Below are positions 1-5,985 of a DNA stretch of 8,892 nt, piece after piece. How positions within the stretch are numbered: position 1 is the first letter of the stretch; each line of letters starts with the position of its first letter. The stretch spans positions 1 to 8,892 of the forward strand of contig JADZDV010000531.1 in assembly GCA_020850915.1 (NCBI GenBank), in the 5' to 3' direction. Under the pieces are notes generated by a model that was not told the origin of the DNA, searched no databases, and saw only the letters and a program-made list of their open reading frames with translations. Both the position numbers and the translations under genes were made by a program. The stretch is from Chloroflexota bacterium. Lineage in GTDB: Bacteria; Chloroflexota; UBA6077; JADZDV01.

Positions 1-277
1 GGTCGGCCTGCAATTCGCGCCAGACCCGAGGGCCACTTTCCCCATCGGCGAAGTCCGCGCCGATGGTGCAGGAGTCCGCGCTGGCGGGCTCGACGAAGAC
101 CGAAAGCTGGGGCTGCTTGTCGTTGAGGATGTCGAACTGGGCGCTCGGACCTCGCACGAGCGCCCAGGGCTCCCCGGTGGCGTCCTTCAGGCGTCGGATG
201 AAGCTCCGCGTTCGGGCCTCCGCCACGTCGGCCGAATAGCCGTATAGGCGCGGTCCGCTCGAACTCTGTTCGTCCAC
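1..277 (-). CDS. Hypothetical protein, N-terminal 92 residues only (runs off window start)
   Basis: The reverse strand is open from a GTG at 277-275 to the window edge with no stop, so the 3' end is missing. GGGAGG at 289-284 sits six bases before the GTG and decides the start. The visible protein begins with an acidic, Ser-rich stretch (VDEQSSSGPRLYGYSADVAEA), followed by a basic helix-like segment (RTRSFIRRLKDATGEPWALV). After that comes a strand-like segment (QLSVFVEPASADSCTIGADF). There is no signal peptide or membrane segment. I do not recognise the family. Codon use is GC-rich at third positions, as in the clear genes here. A hairpin at 281-298 covers part of the ribosome binding site. 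It is divergent from the LOG-family gene. Real gene likely, function unknown. Confidence 0.65.
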   Translation of the reverse strand, partial: MDEQSSSGPRLYGYSADVAEARTRSFIRRLKDATGEPWALVRGPSAQFDILNDKQPQLSVFVEPASADSCTIGADFADGESGPRVWRELQAD

Positions 278-280
278 GGG

Positions 281-298
281 CCACCTCCCATCAGGTGG
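281..298 (-). promoter_or_regulatory. Hairpin overlapping the ribosome binding site of the edge gene
   Basis: CCACCT (281-286) and AGGTGG (293-298) form a perfect six-pair stem with a six-base loop. On the reverse strand the 3' arm and loop contain the GGGAGG Shine-Dalgarno sequence of the GTG at 277. Folding would hide part of the ribosome binding site. Whether it matters in the cell is inference. Confidence 0.35.
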
Positions 299-412
299 TA
301 GAGAGCGGCCGGGCCCGGCGGATAGGGCGCCGCGCTCGCGGGAGGGATCAGCTCCACCCGGCCGCTTCACTCTGATTATGCGTCCAGTAACTCCACCGTC
401 GCCATACCACGC

Positions 413-874
413 GTGCCCGCCATGACGACAAGCTGTCTACAACGCTCAGCCGTGTCTGATGGGACGATGGAGGCGGCCAGCCGCGGCGCCAGGGATGCCG
501 GTGGCCGCACGATCGGCGTGACGGTCAACGTCTTCGGCACCCGCATGCCCAACGAGTTCCTGGACGAAGAGATCGGGACGGCGTCGCTGCTGATGCGGAT
601 GGACAAGCTAGCGGAGGTCGGCAACGCCTTCGTCGTCCTGACCGGCGGCATCGGCACGTTCCTGGAGCTGGCGCTGGTCTGGAACCTCCGTGTCCTGCGG
701 GTCTACCACGAGAAGCCGATCGTCGTCGTCGGTCGCCCCTGGCGCGCGGCGATCGAAGCGATCGCCCAGCACCTGCTGATTCGGGAGGTGGATCTGGCAG
801 CCTTCATCTTCGTGGATAGCCCAGCCGAGGCCGTGGCGGCGGTTCGCGAGGCGCTGGCCGCTCGCCAACCGTAG
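413..874 (+). CDS. LOG-family (lysine decarboxylase-like) protein, N-terminally truncated
   Basis: The 153-residue product matches the C-terminal three quarters of LOG-family proteins, the group that includes cytokinin riboside 5'-monophosphate phosphoribohydrolases and mislabelled lysine decarboxylases. Residues 17-36 (GTMEAASRGARDAGG, then IGV) are the region after the first nucleotide-binding loop. Residues 77-85 (TGGIGTFLE) are the PGGxGTxxE motif with Thr for Pro and the terminal Glu85 kept. The canonical Arg of the MHERK-type motif is not kept (RMDK, Asp64). The family normally has about 40-50 more residues before this point: the first strand, a GSS-type loop and a GGG-type loop. None is found upstream. 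The frame is open only back to a TAG at 323-325. GTG413 is the first start, ATG422 the next, and neither has a Shine-Dalgarno sequence. Residues 1-15 use rare AT-ending codons. It is probably a remnant of a longer gene, though a short functional protein cannot be excluded. Confidence 0.6.
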   Translation: MPAMTTSCLQRSAVSDGTMEAASRGARDAGGRTIGVTVNVFGTRMPNEFLDEEIGTASLLMRMDKLAEVGNAFVVLTGGIGTFLELALVWNLRVLRVYHEKPIVVVGRPWRAAIEAIAQHLLIREVDLAAFIFVDSPAEAVAAVREALAARQP

Positions 875-884
875 GGTGCGCACC
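875..884. repeat. Perfect 10-base palindrome after the LOG-family stop codon
   Basis: GGTGCGCACC is fully self-complementary and begins on the base after the TAG stop. As RNA it would fold poorly (no loop), so a protein-binding site or chance is as likely as a transcription signal. Confidence 0.3.
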
Positions 885-939
885 ACATCCACGGTGCTCG
901 GCTCCGTCCAACGAGGCAACGGTGCGGGAATTCCAGCGT

Positions 940-965
940 AACCCGTGACAGAGCCAGGCGGGTTT
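940..965 (+). terminator. Weak terminator-like hairpin between convergent genes
   Basis: AACCCG (940-945) pairs with CGGGTT (959-964) across 13 bases, and only one further T follows. It lies about 65 bases after the LOG-family stop in a convergent spacer, where a terminator would be expected. The U-tract is too short for a confident call. Confidence 0.2.
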
Positions 966-1020
966 GGCATCAGCAGCCAGAACATCTGACAGGTTGAGCG
1001 AGCGACCCAGCCAGATTCCC

Positions 1021-1035
1021 AGCGCGTTCCGCGCT
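1021..1035 (-). terminator. GC-rich hairpin overlapping the stop codon of the fusion gene
   Basis: AGCGCG (1021-1026), loop TTC, CGCGCT (1030-1035) is a perfect six-pair hairpin that includes part of the TAG at 1036-1034 on the reverse strand. There is no T-run after it, so it may protect the 3' end or assist termination rather than act as a classical terminator. Confidence 0.25.
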
Positions 1036-3322
1036 AGCCGCGGCTCTGGAAGAGAATCGCGATCAGGTTGTCGACCGGCGCGTACTGGTCGGTCAGGATG
1101 ATCCGCGGACCCTCGGCAACGTACGCCTGGAGCCGCTCGGGCTCCAACTGGGTTGTCCGCATCGGGCCGACGCCCTGGTCGCTCAGCACCTGGCGCATCT
1201 GCTCCAGGTCCAGGCCACGCTCCGAGCCAGCGATCACCCACACGGAGGCGCCGCCGACTTCCCACGGCCGGCCCGTCGCCAGGAGCTGGACGCTGGGGAA
1301 GGTCTGCATCATCGTCCGCACGGCCGAGCGCAGGAGCTGGCCGTCTCGGTAGAGGTCGATGACGGTCAGCAGGTAGGCGCCGTCCGGGACCAGCAGGGCA
1401 CGTACCTGGTCGTTATATTCTCGGGTCATGATGTGGTATGGCACCGACAGGTCGTTCACCGCGTCCTGCACGACGAGCGCGTACTGGCCCTTTGGCGCCT
1501 GCTCGTGGACAAACTGCCGACCATCCATGCTGTGGGTGATGATCCCGGTGTCGCGCGAGAGGCCCAGGTAGTCGTGGCCTACCTCCGTCACGCCGGGATC
1601 GATCTCGACGACCTCGACAGCCGATTGCGGGATCGCCCACTCCACCCAGCGGGGGTAGGTGTAGCCGCCGCCGCCGACGACCAGGACGCGCTGCGACCCG
1701 GTGCGTGCGAACTGGTAGCGGGTGATTTCCGACTGGGCGTACTCGTGGGCGTAGCCGAGGTAGGATGGGTCACCCAGCTTGACGTACGAGTGGATCAGGT
1801 GGTCCAGGACGAGCGTGCGGATCGGAAAGCCGTTGCCCGACTCTTCCCGCACTCGGATGCAGTAGTAGTCCGTCTCCCGGACACAGGTCGAGGCCAGGCT
1901 TCCATTCAGCGCCAGCGCGGTGATGGCGAGCCCGGCGACTGCCCCAGAGCCGGCCAGCAGCGGCCACGGGCGCCAGAAGCGGCCGATTGACAGGGCCAGG
2001 CCAAGCAGCCCGATACCCATGGCGAACACCAGGGCGTGCACGCCGAGGGCTGAGATGAGCCACCAGCCAGTGGCAAAGGTCCCGGCGATTGCGCCGGCGG
2101 TGGACCAGGCGTAGATCTGGCCAGAGACGCGTCCCGCGTGCGCGACGTCAGTCACAGTCAGTCTGATCACCTGGGGCGAGATCATGCCCAGGAACATCAC
2201 CGGCACGAAGAAGATGCCCGCCGCGATCGCGACGATGCGCTCCATCAGACCGAGCTGCAAGGAGCCGAGCCGGAGGTTCGGCCCGGCCGCCTCCAGCGCG
2301 ACGGTCATCACCACGATGTAGAACGTCGCCAGGCCGCCAAGGAACAGACAGATGCCCAGCACCCGCTGGCTCGGCCAGCGGTCGGCGATCCAACCGCCGA
2401 GGTAATTGCCGCCGGTGATGCCAGCCAGGACGGTACCGATGATGCCGGTCCAACTGTAGAGCGAGAGGCCGACGCTTGGCGCGAGGATCCGACTGGCCGC
2501 CAACTCAACCGCCATCGTGCAGAAGCTGGAGACCACCACGACCGCGCAGGCCAGGCCGACGTTCCCTCGCAACTCCAGGCCCGTCGCGCGGCCCGTCGTG
2601 GCAGACAGAGCTGACGAAGATCGCTGGCTCGGAGCAGCCCCTCGCTGGGCGGCCACGACATGGTCGCTTCCCAGGATCCGGAGGAGTGCGCCGACGATCA
2701 GCAAGGTGGCGCCGACGATCAGGCCGATCGTGTTGACCGGCAGGTAAGCGATCAGGACAAAGCCGGTCAGGAAGTTACCAGCCAGGCTGCCGGCGGTGCC
2801 GAAGGCGTAGATCATTCCGACGACGCGCCCGGTGCGCCGCAGATCCGCCAGGGAGAGCCGTATGGCGACGGGTGTCACCATGCCCAGCAGCAGGCTCGGG
2901 AGGAAGAAGGTGAAGGTCGTCAGGACGAAGATGCGCGCCAGGATCGGAAGCGGCTTGAACAGCGCCCCATCCCCGATCGCTCCGACGATCGCCAGGGTCG
3001 CCAGGCTGGCCGCTCCACCTGCCAGGAACAGCAGGCCGAGCAGCCGCTGCGATGCGCGCCGGTCGGCCAGACGGCCGCCGAACCAGTTGCCAAGACTGAT
3101 CCCAGCCAGGACCACGCCGATGATGGAGGTCCAGGTGTAGAGGGAGACTCCGACGAACGGCGCCAGCATTCGCCCGGCTACCAGCTCCAGCACCAGGCTG
3201 GCGCAGCTTGCGACGAAGGCGAGGAGATTGCCTTGCCACAGCGCCAGCTCAGCCGGTCGCGCCGGAGCGACTACCCCCACCGCCACGCCGCGCTCCCGAG
3301 CCACGCCCGCCATACCCCTCAC
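1034..3322 (-). CDS. Fused multi-pass membrane transporter-like / spermidine-synthase-like protein
   Basis: This 762-residue protein has three parts. Residues 32-218 and 254-448 are two hydrophobic modules of about six helices each. They are clear copies of one another: SLYTWTSIIGVVLAGIS at 60-76 matches SLYSWTGIIGTVLAGIT at 287-303, and both end in an ADR..SQR loop. A Ser/Ala-rich linker (about 219-250) joins them. After another helix (about 455-472), residues 500-762 form a Rossmann methyltransferase-type domain of the spermidine synthase superfamily: VLVVGGGG (546-553), VVEIDPGV (571-578), DGRQFV (600-605) and VVQDAVNDLSVPYH (617-630). The Asp of the aminopropyltransferase GGGD loop is Gly553 here, so true polyamine synthesis is doubtful. 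Family members are annotated fused MFS/spermidine synthase, and their substrate is unknown. Numbering is from GTG3322. ATG3313 has a better ribosome binding site (AGGTGA, five-base gap) and may be the true start. Confidence 0.9.
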   Translation of the reverse strand: MRGMAGVARERGVAVGVVAPARPAELALWQGNLLAFVASCASLVLELVAGRMLAPFVGVSLYTWTSIIGVVLAGISLGNWFGGRLADRRASQRLLGLLFLAGGAASLATLAIVGAIGDGALFKPLPILARIFVLTTFTFFLPSLLLGMVTPVAIRLSLADLRRTGRVVGMIYAFGTAGSLAGNFLTGFVLIAYLPVNTIGLIVGATLLIVGALLRILGSDHVVAAQRGAAPSQRSSSALSATTGRATGLELRGNVGLACAVVVVSSFCTMAVELAASRILAPSVGLSLYSWTGIIGTVLAGITGGNYLGGWIADRWPSQRVLGICLFLGGLATFYIVVMTVALEAAGPNLRLGSLQLGLMERIVAIAAGIFFVPVMFLGMISPQVIRLTVTDVAHAGRVSGQIYAWSTAGAIAGTFATGWWLISALGVHALVFAMGIGLLGLALSIGRFWRPWPLLAGSGAVAGLAITALALNGSLASTCVRETDYYCIRVREESGNGFPIRTLVLDHLIHSYVKLGDPSYLGYAHEYAQSEITRYQFARTGSQRVLVVGGGGYTYPRWVEWAIPQSAVEVVEIDPGVTEVGHDYLGLSRDTGIITHSMDGRQFVHEQAPKGQYALVVQDAVNDLSVPYHIMTREYNDQVRALLVPDGAYLLTVIDLYRDGQLLRSAVRTMMQTFPSVQLLATGRPWEVGGASVWVIAGSERGLDLEQMRQVLSDQGVGPMRTTQLEPERLQAYVAEGPRIILTDQYAPVDNLIAILFQSRG

Positions 3323-3622
3323 CTACCGCCCCGCTGGAATGGGCGCAAGTATGCCAGAGCGAGGAGGGCCGCTGCCGGCATTTCGCGCAGGGCATCTCCT
3401 CGTCATCCCTCATCCCGCGGCCGGTTGTCATTCTGCGCGAAGGTGGGCGGCTACGCCGCCGGAGACCGTGGCTGATACGGCCATGGTCTGCGACTCCTCC
3501 GGACCAGTTGTGTCATGGGAGACTGGGTTTGGTGAAGTCAGGAGGGTGGGACGGCGTGACGGGGGGGGTGCGCGTGGCGCGCGGCGGACAGAGAGCCCCT
3601 CAGGATGACCCAGGGCTGTGAG
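3323..3622. other. 300-base intergenic spacer with repeat-like motifs, no gene seen
   Basis: The spacer separates two same-strand genes. Its short open frames (for example on the forward strand across 3208-3621) are Arg/Pro-rich shadows with no ribosome binding site. It holds an inverted repeat (3382-3441), a G-rich stretch with eight consecutive G (3541-3568), a GCGCG-TGG-CGCGC hairpin (3570-3582) and two short motifs resembling common dispersed intergenic repeats (3426-3442; 3596-3611 on the reverse strand). Confidence 0.6.
3382..3441. repeat. 60-base element bounded by 9-base perfect inverted repeats
   Basis: TTCGCGCAG (3382-3390) and CTGCGCGAA (3433-3441) are exact reverse complements flanking 42 bases. 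The right arm lies inside TGTCATTCTGCGCGAAG, one base from a motif I recall (TGTCATTCTGAGCGAAG) as a widespread intergenic repeat in several bacteria. A decayed small mobile or palindromic element is possible. In DNA this GC-rich, one 9-base match could also be chance. Confidence 0.3.
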
Positions 3623-4468
3623 TCAACTGGCTCCCCGCCGTCGCTGGGGGCCGATGGTGCTGGCGGCCAGCTCCAGGGCTCGGCGGTTGCTCAGCAGGGG
3701 ACCGTGTCCGAGGACGTTGTCGGCGTGGCGGCCGCCGATCAGCGCGCGCGAGGTGGTGAAGACGTACCGGTCCCGTTCTGACGGCGGGGCGAGGACGGCT
3801 TCCTTCGGGGTGACGACTACGTCGTACTCGTCCGCCAGCGTCAGGAGCTCCACGCCCTGTGAACGCAGGAAGTCCGCTCGACGCAGGGTCCGCGGTCGAT
3901 GGCCGGGATCCCGCCAGCGCGCCAGCAGCTCGCGGCCGACGGCGCCACCTGGCACGAGCGCATCCAGGCTGAACAGGCCGAAAAAGCTGCCGTCCTCGCC
4001 CAGGTCCGAGCCCAGCAGCGGTGCCGAGAAGGTGATCACCGAACGGATCGTTCCGCGCCAGTGCGCTGCCTCTTCTTCCAGCAGCTCGGCTGCCGCCTCG
4101 AACAGCGCCACGCCACCCAGGCTGTAGCCCACCAGGTGCCACTCCGTCTCGGCAGGCAGGCGGCTGGCGTACCAGCGGAGGAGCTGACGCGTGGCCCGAA
4201 CGATCTCGCCGATCGAGGTCTCGCAGTCCGCGGGCGCGTACGGCTCTGGAAGCCACGTCCCGTTCTTCATCCGCCCCCGAAAGGTCGCCTCCAGCAGGTC
4301 GGCCTTGCCGAATCCCTCCTCGCGTCGCAGGACATGCCAGAGATCCTGGAACTCGCGATGCGCGTCTCCGGACCGGCTGGCAAGCCCCGCCGCGCCCAGC
4401 ACCTTCTTCACGCTGCGCAGGTCGAGAGCGGCCGCGCCGGTCCAGTCAAGCACGATGCGATCGGTCAT
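3623..4468 (-). CDS. Alpha/beta hydrolase, lipase/esterase-like
   Basis: The 281-residue protein has the features of a serine alpha/beta hydrolase. The nucleophile elbow GYSLGG is at 114-119, with Ser116 after the strand WHLV. VITFSAPLLGSDLG (144-157) is the strand and loop typical of lipase and PGAP1-like hydrolases. LADEYDVVVTPKEAVL (211-226) carries the likely acid Asp216, and LGHGPLL (253-259) carries the likely catalytic His255. The triad therefore looks complete and in the usual order. There is no signal peptide or membrane helix, so a cytoplasmic enzyme acting on a small ester or lipid is likely, with substrate unknown. The N-terminal 60 residues are basic and helical, not a standard cap. 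The ATG is at 4468 with only a weak GGTGAG about ten bases upstream. It is transcribed towards the fusion gene, with 300 bases between them, and away from the protoglobin gene. Confidence 0.85.
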   Translation of the reverse strand: MTDRIVLDWTGAAALDLRSVKKVLGAAGLASRSGDAHREFQDLWHVLRREEGFGKADLLEATFRGRMKNGTWLPEPYAPADCETSIGEIVRATRQLLRWYASRLPAETEWHLVGYSLGGVALFEAAAELLEEEAAHWRGTIRSVITFSAPLLGSDLGEDGSFFGLFSLDALVPGGAVGRELLARWRDPGHRPRTLRRADFLRSQGVELLTLADEYDVVVTPKEAVLAPPSERDRYVFTTSRALIGGRHADNVLGHGPLLSNRRALELAASTIGPQRRRGAS

Positions 4469-4566
4469 GGCGCTTCACTCACCGAGAGATTCCCTCCGTG
4501 TCGATGCCCTGAACATTCCGTCAGGATGGCGGCTCGCTATCGCCAATCAAAGAAACCATGCTCATA

Positions 4567-4652
4567 GGAGCGTCGCTCCGGTCCTCCCGCGGGGTGGGCA
4601 CTGCCCACGGGTGCTCACAGCTCCGCGCCGCGGAGGTAGAGCCGTGCCTACC
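4567..4652. repeat. Cluster of four short perfect dyads, the first three spaced 27 bases apart
   Basis: GGAGCG-T-CGCTCC (4567-4579), GTGGGC-ACT-GCCCAC (4594-4608), CTCCGC-GCC-GCGGAG (4621-4635) and GGTAG-N8-CTACC (4635-4652) follow each other. Starts at 4567, 4594 and 4621 give an exact 27-base step. The second resembles the GTGGGCA-TGCCCAC palindromes I recall from intergenic repeats of Chloroflexota and cyanobacteria. No T-runs follow, so they are not ordinary terminators. The cluster ends about 100 bases before the protoglobin start and could lie in its leader. Confidence 0.4.
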
Positions 4653-4740
4653 CTGCACGTCGCGGTTCCGGCTATGCTGGTTCCAGCGATGCTGAGGACG
4701 ATCTCAGAGAACATCTTACAGGCGCGAGCGGCAACGATCA

Positions 4741-4745
4741 GGAGG
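4741..4745 (+). promoter_or_regulatory. Shine-Dalgarno sequence of the protoglobin gene
   Basis: AGGAGG (4740-4745) lies six bases before ATG4752. This strong site separates the true start from the longer upstream open frame, which begins inside the hydrolase gene on the other strand. Confidence 0.8.
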
Positions 4746-4751
4746 ACGGCG

Positions 4752-5351
4752 ATGGCAGACGAGCGCGGCGGTCAGATTCCCGGCTACACCTACGGTACCC
4801 CGGCCGTGGCGCCGTCGCCGGTCACTCTGGCGGAGCTCGAGCGGCTCAAGCGGACGGCACAGCTCGACGCCGAGGACGAGCGGTACCTGCGACTGGCTGG
4901 CGAGGTGCTGGCTGACCAGGTGGACGCGGTGCTGGATCGCTGGCGCGGCGTGACCTCGTCCGAGCAGCACCTGGCGGTCCTCTCCGCCGGGCCGGACGGC
5001 CAGCCGAACCCGGTCTACGCCGAGGCCTCGCGCCCCCGCTTCGGACGGTGGATTCTCGACAGTTGCCTGCGTCCGTACGACCAGGCCTGGCTGGACTACC
5101 AGCAGGAGATCGGTCTGCGACACCACCCGACCCGGAAGAACCAGACCGATGGGGTGGAGTCAGCCCCGCGTGTTCCCTTGCGCTACCTGATCGCCTTCAG
5201 CGCGGTCATCGTCAACACCGTCAGGCCGTTCCTGGCCGCGAAGGGGCACAGCGCCGAGGACGTCGAGGCGATGCACCGCGCCTGGTGCAAGTCGGTCATG
5301 ATCCAGTTGGCGCTCTGGAGCCGGCCGTTCGCACGGCCAGAAGACTGGTAA
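4752..5351 (+). CDS. Protoglobin (stand-alone haem globin)
   Basis: The 199-residue protein spans the whole protoglobin family. This haem-binding globin was first described in Methanosarcina acetivorans (195 residues), where it binds O2, CO and NO. Family hallmarks are clear: IPGYTYG (9-15) in the N-terminal extension, SPVTL (22-26), LRLAGEVLADQ (46-56), PRFGRWILDSC (95-105), YDQAWLDYQQEIGLRHH (109-125), KNQTDGVES (129-137) and AMHRAWCKS (173-181). His124 aligns with the proximal haem ligand His120 of the Methanosarcina protein, and Phe97 with its distal Phe93. Trp64 matches distal Trp60, but the next residue is Arg65 where Tyr61 is expected, and the following segment (GVTSSEQHLAVLS) also departs from the usual GFVGSHPHLL-type sequence. 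No signalling domain is fused. GGAGG at 4741-4745, six bases before the ATG, fixes the start. Role in gas binding or nitrosative stress is inferred. Confidence 0.95.
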   Translation: MADERGGQIPGYTYGTPAVAPSPVTLAELERLKRTAQLDAEDERYLRLAGEVLADQVDAVLDRWRGVTSSEQHLAVLSAGPDGQPNPVYAEASRPRFGRWILDSCLRPYDQAWLDYQQEIGLRHHPTRKNQTDGVESAPRVPLRYLIAFSAVIVNTVRPFLAAKGHSAEDVEAMHRAWCKSVMIQLALWSRPFARPEDW

Positions 5352-5583
5352 CGGCCCGCGGCGCCCCCTTCGGCTCGTCGCGAAGCACAACAGGGTCTAC
5401 CCACGGCAGGATCGGCGGTTCTGCGCCGGTAGCTGGCGCGGCCTGGCCCGCTGGCGCGCGCCTGGCGTCGATCGCCCGTTCCAGCAGCAGCTCGAACCTG
5501 GGACCAACCGCGATCCGGCCGCCAGGCCAGACCGCGCGGCGGCTGGGGTCGGGCGTAACGCGGTAGATCGGGCGGACGATCAC
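5296..5583 (-). CDS. Possible small hypothetical protein overlapping the protoglobin 3' end
   Basis: A 95-codon reverse frame starts at GTG5583, with GGGGGTG a few bases upstream as a weak ribosome binding site. The first 50 codons have strongly GC-rich third positions and a protein-like sequence (VIVRPIYRVTPDPSRR, then RIAVGPRFELLLERAIDARR). The remainder is Ala/Pro-rich. The last 56 bases overlap the protoglobin gene tail to tail. The frame is open upstream as far as a TGA near 5678 but offers no ATG, GTG or TTG before 5583. It has no membrane segment and no family I recognise. It could equally be a chance open frame, which is common at this GC content. Confidence 0.35.
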   Translation of the reverse strand: MIVRPIYRVTPDPSRRAVWPGGRIAVGPRFELLLERAIDARRAPAGQAAPATGAEPPILPWVDPVVLRDEPKGAPRAVTSLLAVRTAGSRAPTGS

Positions 5584-5637
5584 CTGGCACCCCCATTCGG
5601 GTCGGATGCGCGTGGCCGGCGAGACCGGCCGTGCTAT

Positions 5638-5646
5638 TGGGATAAT
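5638..5646 (+). promoter_or_regulatory. Extended -10-like promoter element
   Basis: TGGGATAAT fits the TGnTATAAT extended -10 pattern with one mismatch in the hexamer. No TTGACA-like -35 is found at the proper distance, which extended -10 promoters can do without. An inverted repeat (5614-5630) ends eight bases upstream. If active, it would give the MFS mRNA a long leader of about 370 bases. Confidence 0.25.
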
Positions 5647-5886
5647 CGGCCGGATTTCCTTGGAGTAGAGGCGTCATGCGCGCCGAGAAGGCCGTCCTGC
5701 ACGCCTCTCCGCGGCAGCCGCCGCGGCCGCGACTGGAGCGAGATCAGCCGCTGCCGCGACTCCCAATGGCACCAGTTGGAAGGATGCGCCATCGCTGCCG
5801 ACCAGGGCAGCAGACCGGTTGGAGACAACCCTCCAGTCGCAGCCGGCAGTCCAGAGCGTTATCGTCCCCGATTGGGCGCCAGGGGG

Positions 5887-5892
5887 TATAGT
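5887..5892 (+). promoter_or_regulatory. -10-like hexamer upstream of the MFS gene
   Basis: TATAGT stands out in GC-rich DNA 133 bases before ATG6026. There is no recognisable -35 at 16-18 bases, so support is the hexamer and its position only. Confidence 0.2.
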
Positions 5893-5970
5893 TGAGGCGG
5901 TGTCCCCCAGCGGCCGAGGCGAAGAGCCCGCGGCGACAGAGCCGGCATCGTCGGCTGCCCCGCCGTGGGT

Positions 5971-5985
5971 TGGGTCAGGGACCCA
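5971..5985. promoter_or_regulatory. Perfect dyad TGGGTC-AGG-GACCCA before the MFS start
   Basis: Six-base arms with a three-base centre, 40 bases upstream of ATG6026. It could be an operator for a dimeric repressor or a leader hairpin. It is the cleanest dyad in this region, but there is no second copy seen to support a specific regulator. Confidence 0.3.

Larger units (their letters stand above)
4469..4751. other. Divergent intergenic region between hydrolase and protoglobin genes
   Basis: The forward frame of the protoglobin stays open through this stretch, but its translation is the antisense of the hydrolase followed by low-quality sequence, so I treat it as non-coding. It should carry both promoters; I cannot name a convincing -35/-10 pair. 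It contains the hairpin cluster at 4567-4652. Confidence 0.5.

Noticed and set aside
2660..3475. Forward open frame of 271 codons opposite the fusion gene
   Set aside because: Gln/Asp/Arg-rich antisense reading of membrane helices; no ribosome binding site or domain.
3570..3582. GCGCG-TGG-CGCGC hairpin as terminator of the hydrolase gene
   Set aside because: Short stem with no T-run on either strand, and simple GC repeats make it likely by chance.
4191..4751. Forward extension of the protoglobin frame by about 187 codons
   Set aside because: Its first part is antisense to the hydrolase gene, the sequence is not protein-like, and a strong ribosome binding site marks ATG4752.
5676..5891. Forward 71-codon frame after the extended -10 motif
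   Set aside because: Arg/Pro-rich, no family, weak ribosome binding site; most likely non-coding leader.
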